From G965261775 sp965261775 (GTDB lineage Bacteria; Pseudomonadota; Gammaproteobacteria; Eutrophobiales; Eutrophobiaceae), in contig OZ253477.1 in the NCBI GenBank assembly GCA_965261775.1, forward strand, positions 1,488,001-1,552,000: a stretch of DNA of 64,000 nt, written 5' to 3'. Positions 28,523 through 37,404 of the stretch are shown here, piece after piece. Each line of letters opens with the position of its first letter. Position 1 is the first letter of the stretch. The notes beneath the pieces are model-generated. The model did not search any database and was not told the DNA's origin. It saw only the letters and a list, made by a program, of their open reading frames with translations. The position numbers and the translations under genes were made by a program.

Positions 28523-29938
28523 TTAATACCGATAATACTCGGGCTTATACGGACCATCAACATCAACATTAATATAAGCGGCCTGCTCCGGGGTCAGTCT
28601 GGTCAATCTGGCACCTATTCTCCCCAGGTGCAATACGGCGACCCTCTCATCCAGATGTTTCGGCAAAACATAAACCTGTTTGCCATACGCCTCACCCTTC
28701 GTGAATAACTCTATCTGCGCCAGCACCTGATTGGTGAACGAATTGGACATGACAAAACTGGGATGACCCGTAGCGCAACCGAGGTTAACAAGACGCCCCT
28801 TCGCCAACAGTATAATGCGCTTGTCGTCAGGGAAGATCACATGATCAACCTGGGGCTTGATCTCTTCCCAGCGATATTTTTCCAGACTGGCGATATCAAT
28901 TTCATTATCAAAATGACCAATGTTACAGACAATGGCCTGGTCTTTCATCGCGAGCAGATGCTCATGCTGGATAACATGGAAGTTTCCCGTCGCCGTTACG
29001 AAAATATCTGCCTTGCCACAGACCTCATCCATCGTCACGACACGATAACCCTCCATCGCCGCCTGCAACGCACAGATTGGATCAATCTCGGTGATCCACA
29101 CCGTCGCGCCCAGACCGCGCAGTGATTGCGCACATCCTTTCCCCACATCACCGTAGCCGAGTACCACCGCAATCTTGCCAGCAATCATCACATCAGTCGC
29201 ACGCTTGATGCCGTCCACCAACGACTCACGACAGCCATATAGATTATCGAACTTTGACTTCGTTACGGCATCATTCACATTAATCGCCGGAAACGGCAAT
29301 TCACCCGCTTTTTGCATCTGATAAAGGCGCTGTACACCTGTGGTGGTCTCTTCGGTGACGCCCCGAATATTCGCCAGTGTACGGGAATAAAAATGCTCAT
29401 CCTCCGACAGCTTTGCCTTTATTGAAGCAAACAGAAAAGTCTCTTCTTCCGAGGAGGGGTTTTCAATGACCGAACCATCGCGCTCGGCGCGACTGCCCAG
29501 GATCAAAAGCAATGTCGCATCACCGCCATCATCCAGTATCATATTCGGCCCGCCGTTGTCAGACCAGCTCATGATGCGGTGTGTATATTCCCAATACTCC
29601 TCAAGCGTCTCACCCTTACAGGCAAAAACCGATACGCCCCGGTCGGCAACGGCTGCCGCCGCATGATCCTGGGTGGAAAAGATATTGCACGACGCCCAGC
29701 GCACCTCCGCACCCAGCGTACGCAGGGTTTCAATCAGCACCGCTGTCTGGATGGTCATGTGCAGAGAACCGGCGATGCGCGCACCTTTCAAAGGCTGGCT
29801 TTCGCCATATTCCGCACGCAGGGCCATCAAACCCGGCATCTCGGTCTCCGCCACCCGGATCTCCTTATGACCCCAGTCGGCCAGCGAAATGTCGGCAATA
29901 CAATAATCAGCTTTAACGGAATTAACGGCTACGCTCAT
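28523..29938 (-). CDS. ahcY: Adenosylhomocysteinase
   Basis: A 471-residue NAD-dependent enzyme that splits SAH to homocysteine and adenosine. Seen: GSLHMTIQTAVLIETL, SDNGGPN, NVNDAVTKSKFDN, the NAD-binding GYGDVGKG, HFDNEID and the C-terminal DGPYKPEYYRY. GGAG precedes the ATG. An SAH riboswitch and a sigma-70 promoter lie just upstream. metF follows; metK would normally be near but is separated here by a 10-kb island. Confidence 0.97.
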   Translation of the reverse strand: MSVAVNSVKADYCIADISLADWGHKEIRVAETEMPGLMALRAEYGESQPLKGARIAGSLHMTIQTAVLIETLRTLGAEVRWASCNIFSTQDHAAAAVADRGVSVFACKGETLEEYWEYTHRIMSWSDNGGPNMILDDGGDATLLLILGSRAERDGSVIENPSSEEETFLFASIKAKLSEDEHFYSRTLANIRGVTEETTTGVQRLYQMQKAGELPFPAINVNDAVTKSKFDNLYGCRESLVDGIKRATDVMIAGKIAVVLGYGDVGKGCAQSLRGLGATVWITEIDPICALQAAMEGYRVVTMDEVCGKADIFVTATGNFHVIQHEHLLAMKDQAIVCNIGHFDNEIDIASLEKYRWEEIKPQVDHVIFPDDKRIILLAKGRLVNLGCATGHPSFVMSNSFTNQVLAQIELFTKGEAYGKQVYVLPKHLDERVAVLHLGRIGARLTRLTPEQAAYINVDVDGPYKPEYYRY

Positions 29939-29962
29939 TACTACTCCTTCAACTTAATAAAC

Positions 29963-30031
29963 GAGCGTCGTTGTGAATTCTTCCGCTTCTCCGAGCCTGG
30001 CAAATGTACACCTGTTGCAACGCTCCTCGGG
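29963..30031 (-). ncRNA. SAH riboswitch controlling ahcY
   Basis: Read on the minus strand, CCCGAGGAGCGTTGCAACAG, a variable arm, GCCAGGCTCGG, and then CAACGACGCTC match the known SAH riboswitch. The P1 helix pairs CCGAG with CTCGG, and the pseudoknot pairs GAGCGT with ACGCTC perfectly. The aptamer ends about 22 bases before the ahcY start. In known members SAH binding raises expression of ahcY. Confidence 0.93.
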
Positions 30032-30193
30032 AAACGACTTCCGAAAGCGGGAATGATAGCAGTGGTGGACCTATTGATTCAAGCACGTCATTTCGTGCGT
30101 GTCGCGGCGGGGGCAGCGTCCTCCGAAAGTGGCGTCACCCTGGGGTTGAAATAGAATAGTTATGTTGCCTATACTTTTTGATAAGTCTCAAGA
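29973..30193. repeat. Direct repeat copy 1 (ahcY leader), left of helicase
   Basis: About 220 bases, from tgaattcttccgcttctccg to ataagtctcaaga, are repeated in the same orientation at 32611-32838 with a few differences and one replaced internal segment (around 30094-30113). The copy includes the ahcY promoter and most of the riboswitch. Confidence 0.95.
30053..30082 (-). promoter_or_regulatory. Sigma-70 type promoter for ahcY-metF
   Basis: TTGAAT (30077-30082) and TATCAT (30053-30058), read on the minus strand, are separated by 18 bases. Transcription would begin about 30045, just before the riboswitch. The same sequence is present unchanged in the second repeat copy. Confidence 0.65.
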
Positions 30194-30267
30194 AAGTGGG
30201 ATGGGGCGTTGCTGGAGGAATTGTGCAAGACGATGGCGGACGCCTCCATCTGAAAGGAGAAGCGGGT

Positions 30268-32571
30268 ATGAACATTGAACGATTGCTGTCGCGGATGAGG
30301 GAATTCGACGCCCTGCGCGACCAGGACGACACGGAGAACAAGGACAAAATTGTCCGAGGGTCTCTAGACCGTATCCAGCCGCAGTATGCGGACGGCTGGC
30401 CCGCGCAAATCCATTCCAGCGTCCGTGCCGCGTTGAAAAGTTTGGAAGTTACCGCCCCGTACCAACATCAGTTCGATGCCGTGGAAAAATCCATGGGAGG
30501 CGCGGATGTCGTCATGGAATCACCGACGGCCAGCGGCAAGACGCTGTCGTTTGCGGTTCCAATGCTGGACGCCCTTGTTCGGGACCGCTACGCCCACGCC
30601 TTGCTGGTTTACCCGATGAAAGCGCTCGCCATGGACCAGCGCGATCAGATTGACGGGTTGTGCCGTCATCTTCCCGGCGGCACCCGCAAGATTCAGTCGT
30701 GGACATATGACGGCAACGCAACACTGGAGGAACGAGACGCCATCAGGAAAAATCCGTCCGCGATGCCCGCGATTCTCATGACGAATCCGGAATTCCTGAA
30801 TATGTCATTTCTCGCCCATAAGGAGCAGTGGAACGGTTTTCTGCGAAATCTCCGCTATCTCGTCATCGACGAGATGCACGAATACCGGGGATTCTTTGGA
30901 GGAAACATGGCCATGCTGTTGCGGCGTTTCTTACTGCAATTGGCGCACCTCGGCGCGTCGCCGCGGATTTTTATGGCAACGGCGACTTGCGCGAATCCGC
31001 TGGAGCATGCGAAATCCCTTACTGGTCGCGAAATGGAATTAGTGTCGGCCCGCGGGGTTCTCCGCCCACAACGGGAGTTTGTGTTCGTCAATCCGGCTAT
31101 TCCCGACTTTAAATACCGGGACAGACTCCGCCTGCGAGTGGAGTACGCCGCTTTGGCCTGCTTATCCGAAGGTCTGAGCGCGCTTGTTTTTTGTCCGACG
31201 AAAAAATTCGCGGAGGAAGCGTTTAGGAGCAGTCAATCCGAGGCCACAAAGCGCGAGCTGGACAGGGATAAGTTGTCCCTTTTTCACGCAGATTTGACGC
31301 CCGAAAGACGCATTGAAATACAGCACGGACTCAAGCGAGGGGATATCCACGTGGTGTTCGCGACAAACGCTCTCGAGTTGGGGCTGGACATCGGAGGATT
31401 GGACGGCGTCATCCTTGCCGGATTTCCGGCGCATATCATGTCGGCGTGGCAGCGAATCGGACGGGCGGGGCGAGGATGGGATAAGGACGCTTTCGTTTTA
31501 TTCTACGCGATGAACGATCCTATTGACCGCTTTTTCGTGGGCAATCTTCACGCTTTTTTGGAGAAGCCGTTTGATCAATTGGTGGTGGACCCGGACAACG
31601 AGGAGGTGATTCAAAATCATCTTCCCTCGCTGTCGCAGGAAGTTGGCGGGCAATTGCGTCCGTCAGATGAGGCCGCTTTGGGGAAAACGTTTTATCGGAT
31701 AGGTCAGTCCATTGGCCCCGTCCCAGGCAATTATAGGCCGCAACCCCATCTGAAAATCAGAGGCGATCTCGGCCCCTCGTTTGCCTTGAAAAGCGGGGGA
31801 GAGGAAATCGGAAAAATATCCGATGTTCGACGGTTCCGCGAAGCGTATATCGGTGCACATTTCCCGTTTTTTGGGCGGACCTACAAAGTTTACGCCCATG
31901 AGGAAAAGGCGGTTGTTCTGGTTGAAGTGCCGGAATCCGAGCGGCACTTAAGGACTGACCCGGGGTTTTTCACCACGCCCACTATGTCTAAGTTGTTTGA
32001 CGGCGTAAGATTTGGGGACGTCGCGGATGTTTATTATGGGCAGCTGGACATCTTGACGAATTTCACCGGATACAAGTTGGTGGATGACCGCACCGGCGAA
32101 GAGAGAGGCCAGGGCGGAGCCCCCGATTGGTTGAATCAGCGCAATCTGCATGCTTTTTGGATCTCCGTCAAGGATGACGGCGATGCGGACGGAATCAGCG
32201 CTCTTGAACAATTGATTCGGGTGGGCTCAATGTTTGTCATTCCCGCCGACCGATTTGACGCGGGGACATTTTCGCGGAGAAACGATGAACCAACCGCCTA
32301 TTACTACGAAAATTACGCGGGGGGAATTGGCGTTGCCAAGAAGTTGTTTGGCGTGTGGCGGAAAGTGTTGGCCAAGGGCGTTAAAATTGCCCGTCATTGT
32401 AAATGCAAATCGGGGTGCACGAATTGCATTGTGCCGCCCAAGTCGCGCGCCAACGCGGACGCGGAAATTGACAAGCAGCGTGGTATTGAGTTGGCGGAAA
32501 AAATCCTTGCCGCCGCGCAAGGAGAGCCGACCAGCAAACTCCAAAACGGAATGATGATCTCGGTTGAATAA
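30268..32571 (+). CDS. DEAD/DEAH helicase with DUF1998-like zinc end, MrfA/YprA-like
   Basis: 767 residues. The start is the ATG at 30268, with AAAGGAG eight bases upstream; the frame is open further upstream to 30178 but lacks a site there. Motifs: Walker A SPTASGKT; box II DEMH; SAT-like MATATC; then FATNALELGLDIGGLD and QRIGRAGR. Four cysteines near the C-terminus (CKCKSGCTNC) match the zinc site of DUF1998 helicases. The length fits Bacillus MrfA (YprA), a DNA-repair helicase; similar helicases also occur in phage-defence loci. It lies between two direct repeats of the ahcY leader, in opposite orientation to its flanks. Confidence 0.93.
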   Translation: MNIERLLSRMREFDALRDQDDTENKDKIVRGSLDRIQPQYADGWPAQIHSSVRAALKSLEVTAPYQHQFDAVEKSMGGADVVMESPTASGKTLSFAVPMLDALVRDRYAHALLVYPMKALAMDQRDQIDGLCRHLPGGTRKIQSWTYDGNATLEERDAIRKNPSAMPAILMTNPEFLNMSFLAHKEQWNGFLRNLRYLVIDEMHEYRGFFGGNMAMLLRRFLLQLAHLGASPRIFMATATCANPLEHAKSLTGREMELVSARGVLRPQREFVFVNPAIPDFKYRDRLRLRVEYAALACLSEGLSALVFCPTKKFAEEAFRSSQSEATKRELDRDKLSLFHADLTPERRIEIQHGLKRGDIHVVFATNALELGLDIGGLDGVILAGFPAHIMSAWQRIGRAGRGWDKDAFVLFYAMNDPIDRFFVGNLHAFLEKPFDQLVVDPDNEEVIQNHLPSLSQEVGGQLRPSDEAALGKTFYRIGQSIGPVPGNYRPQPHLKIRGDLGPSFALKSGGEEIGKISDVRRFREAYIGAHFPFFGRTYKVYAHEEKAVVLVEVPESERHLRTDPGFFTTPTMSKLFDGVRFGDVADVYYGQLDILTNFTGYKLVDDRTGEERGQGGAPDWLNQRNLHAFWISVKDDGDADGISALEQLIRVGSMFVIPADRFDAGTFSRRNDEPTAYYYENYAGGIGVAKKLFGVWRKVLAKGVKIARHCKCKSGCTNCIVPPKSRANADAEIDKQRGIELAEKILAAAQGEPTSKLQNGMMISVE

Positions 32572-32604
32572 GGGCCCCGGAGAATATTAGCCAACGAATT
32601 CGCG

Positions 32605-32669
32605 CCATCGTGAATTCTTCCGCTTCTCCGAAGCCTGGCAAATGTACACCTGTTGCAACGCTCCCCGGG
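32605..32669 (-). promoter_or_regulatory. Decayed second SAH riboswitch
   Basis: The RNA core is recognisable but P1 is disturbed: GAGGAGCG has become GGGGAGCG and GGCTCGG has become GGCTTCGG. The 3' pseudoknot strand ACGCTC is missing because the repeat ends there. It points into the 3' end of the helicase gene, with no gene to control, and is probably non-functional. Confidence 0.8.
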
Positions 32670-32838
32670 AAACGACTTCCGAAAGCGGGAATGATAGCAG
32701 TGGTGGACCTATTGATTCAAGCACGTCATTTCGACGTCCGCCCGTCAGGTTTTTCATGGCAGCGTCCTCCGAAAGTGGCGTCATCCTGGGATTGAAATAG
32801 AAGAGTATGTTGTCTACACTTTTTGATAAGTCTCAAGA
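32611..32838. repeat. Direct repeat copy 2 (ahcY leader), right of helicase
   Basis: The second copy of the 220-base repeat ends ten bases before the small repeat-protein gene. It differs from copy 1 by single changes and by a replaced segment around 32735-32757 (tcgacgtccgcccgtcagg). Confidence 0.95.
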
Positions 32839-32848
32839 GGATAGATAA

Positions 32849-33217
32849 ATGCCAAATTTGAAATTTATTTTCACTGCAGTGTTAGCGTTGGTTTCGGTGT
32901 CTGCTTTATCAAACCAAAGTGTTGCCCAAACATTCCCAATGAAACCCGGGGTTTCATACAACACCATCGGAAGTACTACATTCGGCTCAGATGGTTCATC
33001 CTACAACACCATCGGAAGCACTACATTCGGCTCAGATGGTTCATCCTATAACACCATCGGAAGTACTACATTCGGTTCAGATGGTTCATCCTATAACACT
33101 ATCGGAAATACTACATTCGGCTCAGATGGTTCATCTAGCACCACCATTGGTGACACGACATTCGGTTCCGATGGTTCGAGTTGTACGAAAATAGGAACTT
33201 CAATTTTCTGTAATTAG
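32849..33217 (+). CDS. Small exported protein with 15-residue repeats
   Basis: A 122-residue protein. GAGGATAGATAA before the ATG gives a good start. Residues 1-27 form a signal peptide (cleavage near SVA-Q). Five units of the type SSYNTIGSTTFGSDG follow, and the protein ends in a Cys-bearing variant (SSCTKIGTSIFCN). Proteins with comparable short Thr/Gly/Ser repeats are scattered in Gammaproteobacteria without a known role. It lies inside the defence-like island, right after repeat copy 2, on the same strand as the helicase. Confidence 0.8.
   Translation: MPNLKFIFTAVLALVSVSALSNQSVAQTFPMKPGVSYNTIGSTTFGSDGSSYNTIGSTTFGSDGSSYNTIGSTTFGSDGSSYNTIGNTTFGSDGSSSTTIGDTTFGSDGSSCTKIGTSIFCN
32954..33178 (+). 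repeat. Five 45-bp tandem repeats in the small exported protein
   Basis: Units of 45 bases, nearly identical for the first four, encode YNTIGSTTFGSDGSS. The high DNA identity points to recent expansion; steps of 45 keep the frame. Confidence 0.9.
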
Positions 33218-33311
33218 GGTCACTGATTAGGAGAGGCGGTTTAGGTAAATGGTTGTCCGTTACCGCTCCCGCATTAAGCAGGGGAGCAATTGACGCGAGG
33301 CGGCGGAGAAA

Positions 33312-36300
33312 TCAGCGCTTTTTGTCCTCTTTGACTGTGGCACCGGTCTTTTCCTCCGTCACCAATTGTTTTATGGGGTTTTCGTCGTCGCCTTCTTCCA
33401 GTCGCCATACGTAGCCGTCCCTTTTGTAAATGGCGCAAGCGGGTTTGTCGCTCAAGGCATCGCGAACAATGGCGAGGCGATACATTTCACCGTTCGATTT
33501 GCTGTATTCATTGGGCGTCAACTCAACGCTTATTCTGTTCGCGCTGATTCCTTTCACTTCTACCTGCAAGGTTTTCCTGTCAGGCGGATAAACTTTAAGG
33601 TCCCAACCCATGTTGTCATCCTCAACGGAGGCAACTTCATATCTTTTCCCCTGATAATATGCACGCACCACCTTGACAGCGATGGCTTCAATCTGCTGGC
33701 GGGTTTCTGAATCGCCTCCATTGCCCCAGCCACCCGGACGGCCACCACTTGTGCGCTCGCGATTAGCCGGTGGTCCGCCTCCGCCATTAACATGCGTATC
33801 ACCATTTCCGTCAATGGGCTCGTCGGCTGTCTCCTCGTTGTCGGAGGAGGATTTTTCGTCAGAATAGCTGTTATCCCCCGCCGGATCACCGGATTTTTCA
33901 ATTATTTGCAGTTCCTGCAGAGCCTCCTCGGTCAGGTAAAAAGGGGCGTTCCGAAGTGCACGCAGACATTCGTCGTGTTCTTTTTCTTGCAGGAAATTTT
34001 GAAAATGAGCCCTGTAATTTTCCATGCCGGTCAATTCGGCAATCCCCCCGGCCAACGAATTCCAGCGGCGGTTTTCTCCTCCATCCGTATTGACATACAA
34101 AAGGGACGATTCTTTCCCCTCCGGCAAACAGAAGTCAATCTCCGGGTCAATGTCCTGATATTTGGACGATTCCATGGTTATCTTCTTGCAGGCGAAAATC
34201 TTGATACTTTCGCTGAGGGAAATGTCTTTTCCAAGAACGGCCCCCGCGGCTTTCTCCAACAACAAGCGCCGCACTTTGTACCGGGAACGTAATTCTTCCG
34301 TTTCTTCCGGCGATTTCTTGACTGGCTTGACCACGCGCATGCTCATTTCATGCGACAGGGCGGCAAGTTCCGCGTGTTGGGCGTTTGAATCGTTTAAAAA
34401 AAGAGGAAAAACCTTAATGCTTTCCTCTTCCAAAATTTTCGTGCGGACGTTGTTTTCCGCAAAATGTGGCTCATCCGCATGAAAGATTTCGCGGGCGGGC
34501 GCGAAGTAAACAAATTCTCCTTTCGGCGTTTTTCGCAGAAAAGGTGCGCTGATGTCCTCGGGAATAGGAGTTTCAGGGCATTTCCGAAAATAGGCGGCGA
34601 AAAGCAACTTTGCAGCGCGTGCGATATTTCCCCGCTCGCTTGCTGCACCATTCCAACGTCGGTCATGCGAGGACGTATCCAACTTTTCGGCGTATTGCGC
34701 CAACATGTTCATCCATTCATGAAATCGCTCCGGCTCATCTGGCAAACCAGCGGGCACCCCCAATCCCTTAAGCATTTCCTTAATGCCGTCGTTTCCGTGC
34801 CATTCATCATTGGAGCATTCTCCCCTGATAATTTCCGGCAAAATGCCCATTCCACAATCTGGCATGAGCGCATCTTTGGGGGCGACCAGCAAAACCTTTC
34901 CCATTTTCGCGGAATGGAGCAATCCGGGACGACACGGAACCCATTCGCTCCGCCGGAGTTGAAATCGGGTGAAAGGCTCAAGGTGTATTTCCCTCGTGCC
35001 ATGTGAGTATGAGTACTCAGCCTTAGTATGTACCTTATCGGCGAGCAATGTAACCTCCCTTGCCACCCGCAAAATTTGCGCCGGGCCGCTTTTGGCAACC
35101 CCATCGGGAAAATGTTCAATCCGAGTGTTGTCTTTGTAATTATTAACTTTGTACGCGGTTCTATACCTTTCCTGGGCGCTTCTCAAGCAATATTCTTTGT
35201 ATTCATCCTCATTGAATTCATCCTCATTGAATTCGAAAAGCAGCACCTTGGGTTCCCACGAGACGCCTAGCCCGCGCAGAAAATCCTTCCTCTTCCCTTT
35301 GTCTTTTTTTAACTCATCCGGTAATTTCCATCCCCCTATCGGACTAAGAACGCCCCGGTCTTTCACTCCCTGAAAATACTCGCCAAAACCGGCCGTCCCG
35401 TCCCAGTCCTTTCCGGCGTAGCATTGAACGGCCGGTAGCCATCCCTTGTCCGTCGGGACTCGGATGGAGCGGCCAATTCTGTTTGCAACATTGTCCAGCC
35501 CCATAATGAACGGACCTTTTGACACCGCTCCGCCGCCCCAAAGAAACGCCCACCGCAAAACATCCCATCCCATCTTTTCCCACCACTCTGGATTTTGCTT
35601 TTCGCAAAATGGCAATAGTGCATTCGTAAAATAAGAACGCGCTTCGTAAAGCGGCCAAATTTTTTGGTTTTTCAACGCGTTTGGTTCATCCGTGTTTTCA
35701 ATTTCTTCGCGGAATTCGGGCGAAAGCGCGTCTGCTTCCAACCATTCTGGCCACTTTGCCGGACGCTTGTGCAAAAGCGGGATATTGCCATTAAGTGGAC
35801 GGGGTTGCCCTTCTTCCGTCCACCAAATCGGCGCGTCTTTCAACGCGTCGAGATCGGCATCCGCGTCCTCTTCTTGCGCGTGAAAACCGTATATCTGCTC
35901 CTTTACTTTTTTTGCTTCACATGCAATATCCCCGGCAACCTGCCAAGCCTCATGGCATGCGTTTAAAGTGTCGCTTCGGCATGACTGCAAGAGTGTTGCA
36001 TGTTCATGCAAGGTAGCAGATTTCGCTTCAAATTTTTCCAAAATGCCGCGAACATCCTGCTCGGCAGACAAAGACGGATCCAACAATTTTGCCTTGCGGA
36101 CATCGAGATGCTTTTCGCATAAAACTTGCCCGAGTCCATGCTCCCAGATTCGCGCCTCGGCGGGCTTGACTTCTTCTCCGCCAATGACAGGAACAAAGGC
36201 GGTTTCATCCACGGCGGCAGCAATGACGCTTTGAATTCGTTCAACTTCGCTTTTCTCATCGTCCTCACATCCTTCACCGCCAGTCACCTCGCCAAACGCT

Positions 36301-37403
36301 CGCAATGCGGTGGCGGGCGGAATGTTTTTCAAGATGACAACGGCTAATTCCCCGATTTTCCCGCGAATTTCCTCGCCGTGCGGCTGCTCATTGTCAAGAT
36401 GCTCGCGGTTGCTTTGCAATTCATAGGAGGCGTGGATGAGTGCCTTTAATCCGGGAATACGGACTTCTTGGTTGGTCGGGAAAAAGACATGCACCGGGCG
36501 TTCCTCATCCATTGGAGCTTCCCCGCTTTCCACTATTGGCAGGCACAAAGCCGCGCTTAATTTTTTCGCCCCCGCTTTGTTTTCAGGCGTCCATGCGGCG
36601 GACCACCGCCGCCATTTCCGAATTTCGCCGTTTTCTTTCAGCGTAAAAGTCGCCTTGTCTTTTTCAAAGCCGAAAACTCCGTTGCGATCAATTGCAATGA
36701 CTCGGGATTCGCCTCGAATCTTGATTTCTATCCGGGACAGCCGCTGACAAAACAACAGGCAAGACGCATCCAATTCATTCAACCATTTTTCCGCTTTGTT
36801 CGCCTTGTCACTGACAAACGGGAGGCGAAGCACGGTTGTGTACCCGTCCTCTAAAATACGCAAGCATTCGCCGTTGGGTTTGCATTTGTGCGGAATTCGA
36901 AAAGTTGGGACTCCGCTTTTAACATCCACTTTCGCGTTGTTAAGCTTTTGATAGCTGTCTTCCCGCGAAAATCGAAATTTGAATTTTCCAGAATAAATTT
37001 CTGGAGATTCTGAAATTTCCAGAATGGACTTAAATCCAAGCCCTTTCGCGCCAATAAGCCTGCCGGAAGCCCCCTTAATTCCCAAAGCAGCAATAGTCGC
37101 GGCATCGTCCGCATTTTGCAGGAGTTCCCACACGGAGCGACCTTTGTAATCCCCTCCTAAATTTTTCTCACCGGTCACATCTTCGGCAAGCCGGTCCGGA
37201 TACTCTTGATATAACTTGACTGCGGATTTGGCGATTCCCACAATCAAATCGTTTCCGTATTTTCCCTTCGGCTTTCCCGTTTTTTCGCTGAGATGCATAT
37301 TACAAATGGAGATCACCCCCTCGGGGGTGAATGCCTCTCCAGAGTTTGCCACAATTAGCGCGTCATCGGTCAGATGAAAGAGAACTTTGCCCGCGACCGC
37401 CAT
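33312..37403 (-). CDS. Sacsin-like GHKL ATPase with DUF3883-like C-terminal domain
   Basis: A 1363-residue protein. The N-terminal region has a GHKL ATPase site: N-box VWELLQNADDA and G-box IGAKGLGFKSILEIS, as in sacsin-like proteins. A long region without named domains follows, then a charged Gly/Asn-rich linker (about residues 1185-1235), and a C-terminal domain (YYQGKRYEVASVEDDNMGWD and then LQVEVKGIS) that fits DUF3883, a PD-(D/E)XK-like fold with the core D...VEVKG. Proteins of this layout occur in defence islands and may cut DNA. The start overlaps the end of a helicase remnant, so the gene was probably once part of the helicase operon. Confidence 0.85.
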   Translation of the reverse strand: MAVAGKVLFHLTDDALIVANSGEAFTPEGVISICNMHLSEKTGKPKGKYGNDLIVGIAKSAVKLYQEYPDRLAEDVTGEKNLGGDYKGRSVWELLQNADDAATIAALGIKGASGRLIGAKGLGFKSILEISESPEIYSGKFKFRFSREDSYQKLNNAKVDVKSGVPTFRIPHKCKPNGECLRILEDGYTTVLRLPFVSDKANKAEKWLNELDASCLLFCQRLSRIEIKIRGESRVIAIDRNGVFGFEKDKATFTLKENGEIRKWRRWSAAWTPENKAGAKKLSAALCLPIVESGEAPMDEERPVHVFFPTNQEVRIPGLKALIHASYELQSNREHLDNEQPHGEEIRGKIGELAVVILKNIPPATALRAFGEVTGGEGCEDDEKSEVERIQSVIAAAVDETAFVPVIGGEEVKPAEARIWEHGLGQVLCEKHLDVRKAKLLDPSLSAEQDVRGILEKFEAKSATLHEHATLLQSCRSDTLNACHEAWQVAGDIACEAKKVKEQIYGFHAQEEDADADLDALKDAPIWWTEEGQPRPLNGNIPLLHKRPAKWPEWLEADALSPEFREEIENTDEPNALKNQKIWPLYEARSYFTNALLPFCEKQNPEWWEKMGWDVLRWAFLWGGGAVSKGPFIMGLDNVANRIGRSIRVPTDKGWLPAVQCYAGKDWDGTAGFGEYFQGVKDRGVLSPIGGWKLPDELKKDKGKRKDFLRGLGVSWEPKVLLFEFNEDEFNEDEYKEYCLRSAQERYRTAYKVNNYKDNTRIEHFPDGVAKSGPAQILRVAREVTLLADKVHTKAEYSYSHGTREIHLEPFTRFQLRRSEWVPCRPGLLHSAKMGKVLLVAPKDALMPDCGMGILPEIIRGECSNDEWHGNDGIKEMLKGLGVPAGLPDEPERFHEWMNMLAQYAEKLDTSSHDRRWNGAASERGNIARAAKLLFAAYFRKCPETPIPEDISAPFLRKTPKGEFVYFAPAREIFHADEPHFAENNVRTKILEEESIKVFPLFLNDSNAQHAELAALSHEMSMRVVKPVKKSPEETEELRSRYKVRRLLLEKAAGAVLGKDISLSESIKIFACKKITMESSKYQDIDPEIDFCLPEGKESSLLYVNTDGGENRRWNSLAGGIAELTGMENYRAHFQNFLQEKEHDECLRALRNAPFYLTEEALQELQIIEKSGDPAGDNSYSDEKSSSDNEETADEPIDGNGDTHVNGGGGPPANRERTSGGRPGGWGNGGDSETRQQIEAIAVKVVRAYYQGKRYEVASVEDDNMGWDLKVYPPDRKTLQVEVKGISANRISVELTPNEYSKSNGEMYRLAIVRDALSDKPACAIYKRDGYVWRLEEGDDENPIKQLVTEEKTGATVKEDKKR

Positions 37404-37404
37404 C

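Noticed and set aside
29579..30154. A 191-codon plus-strand frame across the ahcY start and leader
   Set aside because: It overlaps ahcY in antisense and the riboswitch; the similar frame at 32610-32795 is due only to the direct repeat.
32610..32795. A 61-codon plus-strand frame in repeat copy 2
   Set aside because: It arises from the leader repeat and shows no ribosome binding site or protein family.
29973..32838. Insertion sequence or integron around the helicase
   Set aside because: No transposase, integrase or terminal inverted repeats were found; the flanks are direct copies of the ahcY leader.
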